A stretch of DNA of 64,000 nt from Acidimicrobiaceae bacterium (GCA_003151955.1 PLZB01000024.1:62001-126000), one strand, 5' to 3'. Positions 16,353 to 24,202 are shown, counted from the first letter of the stretch. Notes: generated by a model from the sequence alone, not told the origin. Numbers and translations are program-made.

Positions 16353-17958
16353 CACCCTCGAAGCCGTCGTCGGGGAACGGCCCGGGGCCACCGTCCCGGA
16401 GCTGAGCCGGGACCTGGCCTCCATCGGCACCCCCACCGCTGACGACGAAGTCTCCCGCCTCCTCTACGGCAGCCACGGCCGCTTCCGCAGCGACGCCGGC
16501 TCACCCCGGCGGTGGTGGCTGGCCACCACCGCACCGGCTCCCGCTCCCCCCGGAGCCGAATCGGGGCAGTCAACCGCGGAGTCCTGGGAGGACATCTCCC
16601 CTGGCCTCTACGCCTGGCAGACCGAGGCCCTCGACGCCTGGGTGGCCCAGCACCGCCGGGGAGTGGTCGAAGCCGTCACCGGCACCGGGAAGACCAGGGT
16701 CGGGGTGGCCGCCGTCCTCGAGCAGCTCCGCCGACGGGGCCAGGCCCTTGTCATCGTCCCGACGAAGGAGCTCCAGCGGCAGTGGCTGGCCGTCCTCGGG
16801 CCGGCCCTGCCCGCCGGCACCCTCGTCGGCCACCTCGGCGACGACGGCCGAGCCTCACTCACCAGCCACGACGTCGTCGTTGCCATCGTCAACACCCTCC
16901 GCTCCGCCGACACCCGTCCCATCCGCCCCCACGGCCTCCTCGTCGCCGACGAGTGCCACCGCTACGGCGCCCTCTTCAACCGCCTCGCCCTTGACCCCCG
17001 ATTCGACCGCCGGCTCGGCCTCAGCGCCACCTACGCCCGCGACGACGACGGCCATCGCACCTGGCTCGACCCCTACTTCGGCGGCTCCTGCTACCAGCTC
17101 GGCTACCGGCGGGCCATCGCCGACGGGGTCGCCGCCCAGGTTGCCGTCGCCCTGGCCGGGGTCACCTTCGAACCGGCGGAGCAGGACACCTACGACATCC
17201 TGAGCGACACCATGGCCCAGACCGCGGCCAAGCTGATAGCCCGCCATGGACTCCCCCGGGAGCCCTACCAGGAATTCATCCGGGTCCTCCACGTCCTGGC
17301 CGACCGCTCCGGCGACGGACCCGGACCGACCCTGGCCCGCCGGTACCGGGCCGCCGCCACCGAACGCCGCCTCCTCCTGGCCGGAGCTGGTCGCAAGGGA
17401 GAGGCCATCGACATCCTCGCCCCCGCAGTCGCGGCTTCAGAGCGGACCATCATCTTCACTCAGACCATCGAGGCCAGCGAGCGGATCGCACACCGTCTCG
17501 GCGAGGCCGGCATCGAGACGGGCGTCGTCCATTCCGGCCTCCCCACCCGACTTCGCCACAGCGTCCTCGACCGCTTCGCAGCGGGGAGCCTCAGAGCCGT
17601 CAGCGCCCCCCGGGTCCTCGACGAGGGGATCGACGTCCCCGACGCCGACCTCGCCCTCATCGTCGGTGCCAGCCGGTCCCGACGCCAGATGATCCAGCGG
17701 ATGGGCCGGGTCCTCCGGCCCAAGTCGGACGGCCGCTCGGCCCGGTTCGTCGTCCTCTACGTCGAAGGGACCATCGAGGACCCCGCCCGAGGCGCCCACG
17801 AGGGCTTCCTCGACGAGCTGACCGGCGTGGCCACCACCATCCGCCGATTCTCCGTCGAGCGCGACGCCGACGAGCTCCTCACCTTCCTCGCCGACCCGGC
17901 CCCCTCACGGCCCGGCGCGGACTCGACACCGCGAGGGTCAGTCCTCCCGGCGCAGTGA
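16342..17958 (+). CDS. SF2 DEAD/DEAH-box helicase, gene 5 of BREX-like operon
   Basis: The protein has 538 residues from a GTG at 16342 that lies inside the end of gene 4. Residues 1-60 look like a small winged-helix domain (LLYGSHGRFR). The helicase core follows: a Q-like motif LYAWQTEAL (89-97), Walker A AVTGTGKTRV (111-120), DECH (203-206), SAT (228-230), and motif VI QRMGRVLRP (452-460). The layout is closest to XPB/RecG-like SF2 translocases acting on double-stranded DNA; there is no nuclease domain. It closes the operon. The stop overlaps the 3' end of a small gene on the other strand by 21 bp. Its role is likely DNA remodelling in the same complex as the BrxD-like ATPase (inference). 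Confidence 0.9.
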   Translation: MLIDTLEAVVGERPGATVPELSRDLASIGTPTADDEVSRLLYGSHGRFRSDAGSPRRWWLATTAPAPAPPGAESGQSTAESWEDISPGLYAWQTEALDAWVAQHRRGVVEAVTGTGKTRVGVAAVLEQLRRRGQALVIVPTKELQRQWLAVLGPALPAGTLVGHLGDDGRASLTSHDVVVAIVNTLRSADTRPIRPHGLLVADECHRYGALFNRLALDPRFDRRLGLSATYARDDDGHRTWLDPYFGGSCYQLGYRRAIADGVAAQVAVALAGVTFEPAEQDTYDILSDTMAQTAAKLIARHGLPREPYQEFIRVLHVLADRSGDGPGPTLARRYRAAATERRLLLAGAGRKGEAIDILAPAVAASERTIIFTQTIEASERIAHRLGEAGIETGVVHSGLPTRLRHSVLDRFAAGSLRAVSAPRVLDEGIDVPDADLALIVGASRSRRQMIQRMGRVLRPKSDGRSARFVVLYVEGTIEDPARGAHEGFLDELTGVATTIRRFSVERDADELLTFLADPAPSRPGADSTPRGSVLPAQ

Positions 17959-18216
17959 CTTCACGGCCTCAGCCCTGAACCGGGCCCGCCCCACCGCCTG
18001 CTCGTCGAGGCAAGAGGCGACACGATCGAAGTCTCCGGAGGAGAATGCCTGCTGGGCAACCGCGATGGCCTTCACGAAGGCATCCCATTCGTCGTCGGTG
18101 AGACCTTCGATGGCCATCTCGTCGCCGGTGGGCATCGGCCGGGGCTGCCGGAGGGCATCCTTCGGGGGAAGCACGGTCAGGCGCGGCGGCACTTCCGAAC
18201 GGGGAATGACGGGCAC
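17938..18216 (-). CDS. Small unknown protein at the end of element 2 (paralogue of 10975-11157)
   Basis: The protein has 92 residues from a GTG at 18216, the point where similarity to the 60-residue copy begins. Shared parts are LTVLPPK-ALRQ-RPMPT, EMAIEGLTD-EWDAF and the terminal SLRRED. This longer copy has an extra helical stretch of about 35 residues before the last motif. It ends inside the 3' end of the helicase gene on the other strand. Both copies lie just inside a tRNA-derived junction and share the flanking arm motif, so the gene belongs to the element's end module and not to its cargo. The function is unknown. A longer upstream reading frame crosses the tRNA repeat and is not believed. 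Confidence 0.6.
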   Translation of the reverse strand: MPVIPRSEVPPRLTVLPPKDALRQPRPMPTGDEMAIEGLTDDEWDAFVKAIAVAQQAFSSGDFDRVASCLDEQAVGRARFRAEAVKSLRRED

Positions 18217-18287
18217 GCTCCTGACTGTACGCCGGTCGGCGGGCGTCGGCGTCACCGCGTGTGCCCCGGCTTCGGACGACAGACCTT

Positions 18288-18339
18288 GTCCTACTATTTG
18301 TCCTACAAATGGCGCCTTCTGGTGTCGTCGGGAGTCGTC
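18288..18339. repeat. Arm motif left of copy C
   Basis: GTCCTAC-tattt-GTCCTAC (18288-18306) and the following 33 bp match 11308-11359 with a few changes and run directly into the full core at 18340. This is the intact version of the arm-core junction that is disrupted at copy B. Confidence 0.6.
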
Positions 18340-18396
18340 GGAAACCGACGCTCTATCCCCTGAGCTACGAGGGCTACCTGGGCTTTTGTCCTCCAC
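18340..18396. repeat. Attachment-site-like repeat, copy C (right end of element 2)
   Basis: 57 bp are identical to 6173-6229. The right flank, including GTCCTAG/GGCCTAC at 18408-18426 and the next 25 bp, closely matches the right flank of copy A. This fits a model where C keeps the original chromosomal upstream region of the tRNA and A carries the version brought in by the element. Confidence 0.75.
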
Positions 18397-18467
18397 TGGG
18401 ACGCTCTGTCCTAGTAACTGGCCTACCGCCCGTCCGGTCAGTCTCGCATGGGCGACAGACCCTGTTT

Positions 18468-19088
18468 TCAGGCATCACGGATCCGGTCGATCATTCGCCA
18501 GATCTCGCTGCTGGGGTTGCTTCGGGGCGGCGATCCGTCACCTGCATGCTTCTGGTCAAGGCTCACCGCCCGCGCCTTCGCTTTGCCGTAGCGTTCGGAG
18601 AGCGCCTCAAGTGCGGCCGAGGAGAGCACCTTGGAGCAGCCGAGAATCGCTCCGGCGAAGTGCTGGGCATCGTGGCGATGGATGAACGCCGTCTGGTCTT
18701 GAAAGTGCAGGAGGAACCAGAGTTCAAGGCACGGGTTCGTAACAGCCAGATGGATGCCGTGATGGTCGGCCAGTTCGATGGCCTCGCGGAAGTTGGCGTG
18801 CTCATCGCGGTCGAAGACGCACCAGATCTCGTCGTGCGGCCGGCCTCTTCCCCGTCTGGCGTCTTGCGCCTCGGCCCGTCGTGCTCCGACAGCTCGCTCG
18901 ACAAGCTGAAGGGGCCCGCCTCGGTAGGGATCGATGGTGACGCGCACGCGGTCGCGGTGACGTCGATGCCAGTCGACGAGGTACATCTCCTCGGTTCGAA
19001 GGCCTTCGACGAACGCCAGCAGTTCGAGCCGGCCGGCCGCGTTCGACACCCGCCGTCGGGGAGGCCCGCTCCCCCCGTTGCGACTCAA
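18468..19088 (-). CDS. RloB / AbiLii-like TOPRIM-type protein
   Basis: The protein has about 206 residues; the likely TTG start overlaps the stop of the ATPase gene by 4 nt (TTGA). The RloB family pattern is clear: FVEGLRTEEMYL near the N terminus, then WCVFDRDEH, LADHHGIHLAVTNPCLELWFLLHF and a helical C-terminal part. RloB proteins resemble TOPRIM nucleases, with the Glu of the first motif and DxD of the second as metal ligands. With an AAA ATPase partner the pair corresponds to AbiL (AbiLi/AbiLii) or RloAB, an abortive-infection type of phage defence. The gene lies just right of the last tRNA repeat. A more internal start (GTG in VSNAAG) cannot be excluded. Confidence 0.85.
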   Translation of the reverse strand: MSRNGGSGPPRRRVSNAAGRLELLAFVEGLRTEEMYLVDWHRRHRDRVRVTIDPYRGGPLQLVERAVGARRAEAQDARRGRGRPHDEIWCVFDRDEHANFREAIELADHHGIHLAVTNPCLELWFLLHFQDQTAFIHRHDAQHFAGAILGCSKVLSSAALEALSERYGKAKARAVSLDQKHAGDGSPPRSNPSSEIWRMIDRIRDA

Positions 19089-20437
19089 TTGCGATCGCCC
19101 GAGGTGATGAGATCAGCGGTGGCATCGAACTCCTGGCGCGAAAGGATCGGCGTGGCGCCGTAGCGCCCGGCGAGGTAGCGGCGGCCGACAGCCTCCTCCT
19201 TGCGGGGGTCAAGATCGGCGAGCGGGTACAGACGGGAGCTGCCGTCCGCCCGCTTCTCTGTGAACCAGATCTGGTCCCGGCCCAGGAGCCGCTCACCCGT
19301 CGAGTCGCCGAGGAGCGTGGCGTCGTGCGAGTTGAACACGAGCTGCGCCCGACGAGGATTCGTCGTCGGATCCTGGAACAGGCGCACCAGCTCGGCGACG
19401 AGGGCCGGATGGAGGCTGGCGTCAAGCTCATCGGCGAGAAACACGGCGCCGTCGGCAAGCGCGTCGACCACCGGGCCGACGAGACCGAACCAGACGAGTG
19501 TGCCGAGGGACTCGTCCTGGGCATCGAGCTCGACCTCTCCGCCGACGCCTTGGTGGACCAGACGAACTCCGAGCTCCTCGAAGGCCGGACCTTCGTCAAT
19601 GCCGTCAGGCTCGCCCTCGGTCCCGGCGAGGATGCGAACGGCGCGCTGCAACCGCTCCCGCATGACCGGGTCGAGCTCGTGCTTCTTGGCCCCGGTGACG
19701 CCGAGATCCGCCGCCCGCAACAGCGCCAGGACCGACTCGCGGCGGGACTCCTGGTCGAGCAGCTGCGTCGTGAGCGCCTGACGGAACTGTCGACTGTTCG
19801 CCTCGGCGAGCCGGAGGTTGCGCCCGAACCAAGCGTACAGGGGGAGCAAAGCGGGGTGATTGGCCGAGGCCGCGGTCGAGAGGAACAACGCATTTGGCCG
19901 GAGCAACTCCATGACGGCTCGGCCCTTGACCCGCTCGACGGCACCCAGATCGACATCGCTGTCATGGCGGCGAAAAAGCAGAGCGGCCTTGCCGTGAGGG
20001 TACCGATAGGCCCACTCCTCAAGGACCCGCTCGTCGTCGAGCACGAACCCGTACTCATGGCGGACGCCAGCGAGCACGACGTCGACCTCGAATCGCGACG
20101 GCGCCCGGCGCGCCTCCGGGTCGAGCAGGAACGGACGCCGCGGGATCCCTCCCGTCGGGCTCCCCCCTCTGAATGAGTGGAGAACGTGCCCGCGCATGTC
20201 ATCCATCGCCCTGACCAGGTTCGACTTGCCGGACCCGTTGGCGCCGAACACGGCGGCCACCGGGAGCACACCGACAGGCCGGCCGCCCTCTCGCCATGCC
20301 ACCTGCCGCACCGCGCTCTTGTCAGCGAGACTGGAAGCGACCAGTGAGAGCTCGAACTCGTCGCGGAACGATCGGACATTCTCACCTCGGAAGGCGAGCA
20401 GTACTGAAACCCCGTGACCCTCGATGTTCTCTATCAC
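19085..20437 (-). CDS. RloA / AbiLi-like AAA ATPase
   Basis: The protein has 450 residues from a GTG at 20437; the reading frame is open further up to 20620 but that stretch is unlike the family and crosses an AT-rich putative promoter region. The ATPase layout is of the AAA_15/AAA_21 kind: an N-terminal SVLLAFRGENVRSF strand-turn, Walker A GANGSGKS (65-72), a middle helical region, Walker B VFLADELDASLHP near residue 325 and a sensor-like VFNSHDATLL. The partner RloB gene follows with a 4-nt overlap. RloA/RloB pairs act as abortive phage defence; ATP-dependent sensing by this subunit is the family view and is inferred here. Confidence 0.85.
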   Translation of the reverse strand: MIENIEGHGVSVLLAFRGENVRSFRDEFELSLVASSLADKSAVRQVAWREGGRPVGVLPVAAVFGANGSGKSNLVRAMDDMRGHVLHSFRGGSPTGGIPRRPFLLDPEARRAPSRFEVDVVLAGVRHEYGFVLDDERVLEEWAYRYPHGKAALLFRRHDSDVDLGAVERVKGRAVMELLRPNALFLSTAASANHPALLPLYAWFGRNLRLAEANSRQFRQALTTQLLDQESRRESVLALLRAADLGVTGAKKHELDPVMRERLQRAVRILAGTEGEPDGIDEGPAFEELGVRLVHQGVGGEVELDAQDESLGTLVWFGLVGPVVDALADGAVFLADELDASLHPALVAELVRLFQDPTTNPRRAQLVFNSHDATLLGDSTGERLLGRDQIWFTEKRADGSSRLYPLADLDPRKEEAVGRRYLAGRYGATPILSRQEFDATADLITSGDRN

Positions 20438-20784
20438 AGATCTATTATTGCAGGAAAGCTTCGTAAATACCAGGCTGATCGCACTTGAGCGTCGGTTCAG
20501 GCACAGCTTCTGGCGTCCAGTCCAGAACATGGCGACACCGACGTGCAGAGGATCGTCACCCTCGCACGACCGACACGGCCGGTCGATCACCCGGGCCAGG
20601 GTCGGCTCGACGGCTGGCAACTCGTCACCCGGAACGGGCCCGGTCCTGGTCGGCGAGCCTCGGCCGGAGCTTCCCGTACTCCCCCCAAGGGAGCCCGGTG
20701 ACAGCGCCCGCCTCGAGCGAGACCTCGTCGACTCCCAGCCGGAGGTCTCCCCCTGGCCCTCCGGGAAGCCGGCCGCCTCCGGTC
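20438..20784. other. Gap upstream of rloA with AT-rich stretch and a possible gene remnant
   Basis: 20440-20500 is unusually AT-rich for the window and is the likely promoter region of the rloA/rloB pair. On the minus strand 20625-20740 reads as a short coding-like stretch (VDEVSLEAGAVTGL, then GEYGKLRPRLAD) that ends in a stop but has no usable start, so it may be the remains of a gene. Nothing else is seen. Confidence 0.35.
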
Positions 20785-21456
20785 CTACCGGTCGGCGGTG
20801 GCGCTCCCGCTCCGGTCCGGGCGCCCGACCGGCCGGGTGATGGCCCGGAAGGTGGTGACGAGCTGGTCCCGGGCCCGGGTCCGGAAGAGCTCCGTGACCG
20901 GGGCCAGCGGGGCCTCCGTCGTGTCCTCCTGCTGACCGACCGTCTCGGCGCCGTCGCCGACCACCCCGCTCCCGGCCACGGGGGGCAGGGGCTGGGCCAC
21001 CAGCCGCCGGCCGTCATCGGCCCGGACGAAGAGCCCGTAGTGGAAGGCCAGGTTGAGGAGGTCCAGCCGGGTCGAGGGCTCCTCCACCCCGGCCGCCTCG
21101 GCGAACCGTCGCATGGTGAGACGGGTCTCGTCGTCCTCGGCCGTCGGCCGAGCCGACCAGATGGTCTCGGCCAGGGTCACCTCGTCGAAGAAGTCCCGGC
21201 CCACGATCCGGTTGACGAGACCGAGGGTCAGGAGGAAGAGGAGGTCCATCGGCCAGTACCGGGCCCACCCCGACTCGATGAACTCCCGGTTGAGGGCCTC
21301 CTGGTCGTAGAGCTCCTCGGACGCCGGGGTACCCAGGATGGTGTCGATGTCGCGGGACAGATCCTGGAGGAAGGCGGGTCGATCCTGCCATCCGTTGGGG
21401 GGACTCACCCACCTCGGTCTACCATCGACCGCCCATTCGGGGAAGCTCGGCTCCAC
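20785..21456 (-). CDS. Hypothetical protein
   Basis: The protein has 223 residues from a GTG at 21456. Codon use shows the strong third-position GC of its neighbours, which supports coding. It is mostly alpha-helical and soluble, with an acidic N-terminal half, a patch WPMDLLFLLTLGLVNRIVG (about 68-86) that is moderately hydrophobic but has charged borders, and a Pro/Arg-rich C terminus. No known motif, signal peptide or clear membrane span is seen, and I do not recognise the family. It lies between the phage defence pair and a lipoprotein gene, on the same strand as both, with more than 100 bp on each side. Confidence 0.55.
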   Translation of the reverse strand: MEPSFPEWAVDGRPRWVSPPNGWQDRPAFLQDLSRDIDTILGTPASEELYDQEALNREFIESGWARYWPMDLLFLLTLGLVNRIVGRDFFDEVTLAETIWSARPTAEDDETRLTMRRFAEAAGVEEPSTRLDLLNLAFHYGLFVRADDGRRLVAQPLPPVAGSGVVGDGAETVGQQEDTTEAPLAPVTELFRTRARDQLVTTFRAITRPVGRPDRSGSATADR

Positions 21457-21571
21457 TCGCCCCCGGGGCCCGTCGGCTCAGCCCGTCTACCAGGGAGTTC
21501 TCACCGGGCCCGCCCTCCAACCCCGGATCGGCGGTGGTCGGGGACCCGCTGAGCGTGGCGAACAACGCCCC

Positions 21572-22417
21572 CTAGGTCGAGGGCTGGTTGCTCGGGAAGG
21601 TGTAGCTCCCGCTCCAGGCCCCGTAGGCGTTCGTGGTGACACCGTTGGCGGTGCCGGCCGTGTACTTGGCGTACCCCTGGGCGATCTGGATCAGGACGGT
21701 CCCGCCCTGGGCCACCGTCATGAGGCCCTTGAAGACCGCGGCGGTGCAGATCGAGGAGTCGTCGGTGAACGGCCCGCTGCCGTAGACCGAACCGAGGCTG
21801 CCGTTGGCCGAGCAGACCACCGTGACCTGCTTCCCGTTCTGGCCCCGGTAGGCGGTGGCGTCCTGCGCCCAGGTCTCGACCCCGACCGGGACCGTTCCGG
21901 GCGGTGCCGCCGGGAAGGTGTAGCTCCCGTTCCAGGTTCCGTAGCTGCTCGAGGTGATCCCGTTGGCCGTCCCCGCCTGGTAGCTGGGAGCCCCGGCCGC
22001 GATCTGGTAGGTGACCGTTCCCCCCTTGACCAGGGTGATGAGCCCGGACTGGACGGCGGCGGTGCAGATCGAGGAGTCGTCGGTGTAGGTCCCGTTCCCC
22101 CACACCCCGTAGGCCGTCCCGTTCGGGGTGCAGGCCAGGGTGTAGGTCTTGCCGTTCTGGCCCCGGAAGGCCGTGGCGTTGGTGTTCCACACGTTGGTGC
22201 CCGCCACCGTGGTGGACGACCCCGCCGCCGTGGTGGACGAACCCGCGGACGTGGTGGTCGTCGACGCCGAGGTGGTCGAGGTGGTGGTGCTCGTCGTGAC
22301 CGCCGCTGAGGACTTGCTGCTGCTGCACCCGGCCGCGGCCAGGAGGAGGGCCCCGGCCGTGACGACGCCGAGCGTCGTTGCCATCCGCCGGACGGGACTG
22401 TGTTCGATGGGAGTCAT
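21572..22417 (-). CDS. Lipoprotein with two LCCL-like domains
   Basis: The protein has 281 residues from the ATG at 22417. A signal peptide ends in a lipobox (LLLAAAGC) and a Ser/Thr linker of about 45 residues follows, so it is exported and lipid-anchored. Two tandem repeats of about 85 residues then share FRGQNGK, the pattern GTYTDDSSICTAAV or GPFTDDSSICTAAV, GL-T-V-GGTV, and a closing SYGTWNGSYTF or AYGAWSGSYTF. The DDSSIC-AAV signature and spacing are those of the LCCL domain, known mainly from animal extracellular proteins and some bacterial surface proteins. It lies 25 nt downstream of the nitrate transporter gene on the same strand and may be read with it. The ligand is unknown. Confidence 0.85.
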   Translation of the reverse strand: MTPIEHSPVRRMATTLGVVTAGALLLAAAGCSSSKSSAAVTTSTTTSTTSASTTTTSAGSSTTAAGSSTTVAGTNVWNTNATAFRGQNGKTYTLACTPNGTAYGVWGNGTYTDDSSICTAAVQSGLITLVKGGTVTYQIAAGAPSYQAGTANGITSSSYGTWNGSYTFPAAPPGTVPVGVETWAQDATAYRGQNGKQVTVVCSANGSLGSVYGSGPFTDDSSICTAAVFKGLMTVAQGGTVLIQIAQGYAKYTAGTANGVTTNAYGAWSGSYTFPSNQPST

Positions 22418-22442
22418 CCCAGGGACACTAGGCCATCGGCGG

Positions 22443-24005
22443 TCAGACCCCGGCGCCGACCTGATCGGGCCGGAACATCTCCCTCTCGAGTTCCTCCCCG
22501 ACCGCACCCTCCGACGCCCCGGGGAGGTCGACGGTGTCCCGGGGGAGGAACCGGCAGAGGACGGCCACGACCAGGGCGGCCCCGGCGATGACGAGGAACA
22601 CGAGCGGTACGTTCCCGACCTTCTGCCGGGGCGAGATGCTGAAGAAGAGGACCGACGAGAGGAGGAGTCCCCCGACGTTCCCGTAGGCGCCGACCAGGCC
22701 GGCGATCTGGCCGGCCGACCGCCGGTTCACGGTGGGGACGATGGCGAAGACGGCCCCGTTGCCCCCCTGGACGAAGACCGACGCCACGAGGACCAGGGCC
22801 ACCCCGGCCCCGACCGACCACGACGACTTCATGGTGGCCATGGCCACGAACGAGACGGCCACCCCCAGGAGGAGCCAGATCAGGGTGCCCCGGCGTCGGC
22901 CCAGGACGTCGGAGACGATCCCTCCTCCGGGCCGGGTGACGAGGTTGGTGAAGGCGAAGGCGCTCCCGGCGATCCCCGCCGCCGCGATGTGGAGCCCGAA
23001 GGTGGTGGCGAAGTAGGTGGGGAGGAGCGAGATGACGGTCAGCTCCGTCCCGAAGGTGACGGCGTAGGCCAGGCAGAGGAGCACCACGGCCCGCATCGGG
23101 AACCGCTCCTCGGGGGGATACCCCCCGGCCAGGGCCCGGCGGTTGGCCAGGACGACCCGGACGACCTGATGGACCACGAAGGCGGCCACGGCCATCACGG
23201 CCAGGGTGGTCCCCGTCGGCGAGAGGACCTTCGTCCGCTCCAGGCGGTCCGCCGCCAGGACCAGCACCCCCCCGATGGGCACCAGCAGCGCCACCAGCGC
23301 CACCGCCCCGGCCCGGCTGGTGGCCTCGAGGGCCCCCGTCCGGACCGGCCGCTCGAAGGCCCGGCCCTCCGGGGTGTCCCGGACCAGGGTGAGCAGGACG
23401 ACCCCGTAGACGGCGGCGACCACCCCGGCGGTGAAGACCCCCCACCGCCAGGCCTCCGGGCCCTGGGCCAGCGAGGTGGCCACCAGGGGCAGCCCGATGG
23501 CGGCGGCGGCCGAGCCGAAGTTCCCCCAGCCCCCGTAGAAGCCGGCCGCCGTCCCGATGTCCCCGTCCTCGAACCACTCGGTTACGAGCCGGATCCCGAC
23601 CACGAACCCGGCCCCCACCAGTCCGACGAACAGCCGGGCCAGGGCCAGGGTGGCGAAGCTGTGGGCGGTGGCGAAGACGGTGTTGGGGACGGCCGAGAAG
23701 ATGAGGAGCCCGGCGTAGATCCGCCGGGGCCCGAACCGGTCGACGGCCTTCCCGATGAGGAGCCGACCCGGGACGCAGAGCACCAGGTTGCAGAGCGTCA
23801 GGGCGGCCAGCTGCTTGGCCGTGAGGTGGAGGCTCTTCCCGATGGCCACGAGGAAGGGGGCCATGTCGAACCAGACGACGAAGGACATGAGGAAGGCGAA
23901 GGTGGTGGCCAGGAGGACCCTCCGCCGGGGCAGGGCGGCCAGCAGGACCCCGGCCCGGCGTCGGAATTCGTGGGTGACGAGCGAGGTGGGTCCCGTCTGG
24001 GGCAT
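22443..24005 (-). CDS. narK: Nitrate/nitrite transporter, NarK-type MFS
   Basis: The protein has 520 residues; the ATG at 24005 is preceded by AGGAG at 6 nt, which decides the start over a longer frame. It is a major facilitator protein with about 12 membrane segments. The motif after helix 2 (GRLLIGKAVDRFGPRR) and the nitrate signature GGWGNFGSAAA in helix 5 identify the NarK/NasA nitrate porter group. It would import nitrate (or exchange it for nitrite) at the cytoplasmic membrane. The gene is divergent from nnaR and the nitrate assimilation genes, with a 247-bp control region rich in palindromes between them. A long insert with Arg/Pro-rich loop after helix 6 is typical of actinobacterial members. 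Confidence 0.9.
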   Translation of the reverse strand: MPQTGPTSLVTHEFRRRAGVLLAALPRRRVLLATTFAFLMSFVVWFDMAPFLVAIGKSLHLTAKQLAALTLCNLVLCVPGRLLIGKAVDRFGPRRIYAGLLIFSAVPNTVFATAHSFATLALARLFVGLVGAGFVVGIRLVTEWFEDGDIGTAAGFYGGWGNFGSAAAAIGLPLVATSLAQGPEAWRWGVFTAGVVAAVYGVVLLTLVRDTPEGRAFERPVRTGALEATSRAGAVALVALLVPIGGVLVLAADRLERTKVLSPTGTTLAVMAVAAFVVHQVVRVVLANRRALAGGYPPEERFPMRAVVLLCLAYAVTFGTELTVISLLPTYFATTFGLHIAAAGIAGSAFAFTNLVTRPGGGIVSDVLGRRRGTLIWLLLGVAVSFVAMATMKSSWSVGAGVALVLVASVFVQGGNGAVFAIVPTVNRRSAGQIAGLVGAYGNVGGLLLSSVLFFSISPRQKVGNVPLVFLVIAGAALVVAVLCRFLPRDTVDLPGASEGAVGEELEREMFRPDQVGAGV

Positions 24006-24069
24006 GGTGGCTCCTAACCGTTCCGGTGGGGGTCGATCCCCGCACCGTAGGGACGGGGGATTTCCCCCC

Positions 24070-24202
24070 TGTTGCCCCCGCGTGAGCGCTCGGGAACCGA
24101 ATCCGCACATCCCCCCCGGCCGCCTGTGCGTGCACAGCGGGGGACGGGTCCGGTGACCCCCAGTTCACCCGCTGCTAACAATCCGGACCCACGGGGGCAA
24201 CA
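24070..24202. promoter_or_regulatory. narK-nnaR divergent control region with inverted repeats
   Basis: Three symmetrical elements are present. TGTTGCCCCCG (24070-24080) recurs in inverse as CGGGGGCAACA (24192-24202), with similarity extending outward on both sides. CTGTGC-gt-GCACAG (24124-24137) is a perfect palindrome. GGTGA (24152-24156) pairs with TCACC (24165-24169). Such sites could bind NnaR and GlnR, the known regulators of nitrate genes in actinomycetes; the binding is inference. Confidence 0.5.

Noticed and set aside
11601-17958. A complete BREX locus
   Set aside because: No PglX methylase, PglZ phosphatase, BrxC-size ATPase, BrxA or BrxB is found within the window; only the BrxD-like/helicase pair is shared.
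6135-18426. Integrase or transposase gene that would explain the tRNA repeats
   Set aside because: None of the frames between the repeats has tyrosine or serine recombinase or DDE motifs; no terminal inverted repeats of an insertion sequence are seen either.
19085-20620. Longer RloA with 61 extra N-terminal residues
   Set aside because: The extra part is Cys/Arg-rich, unlike the family, and crosses an AT-rich stretch that is a better promoter.
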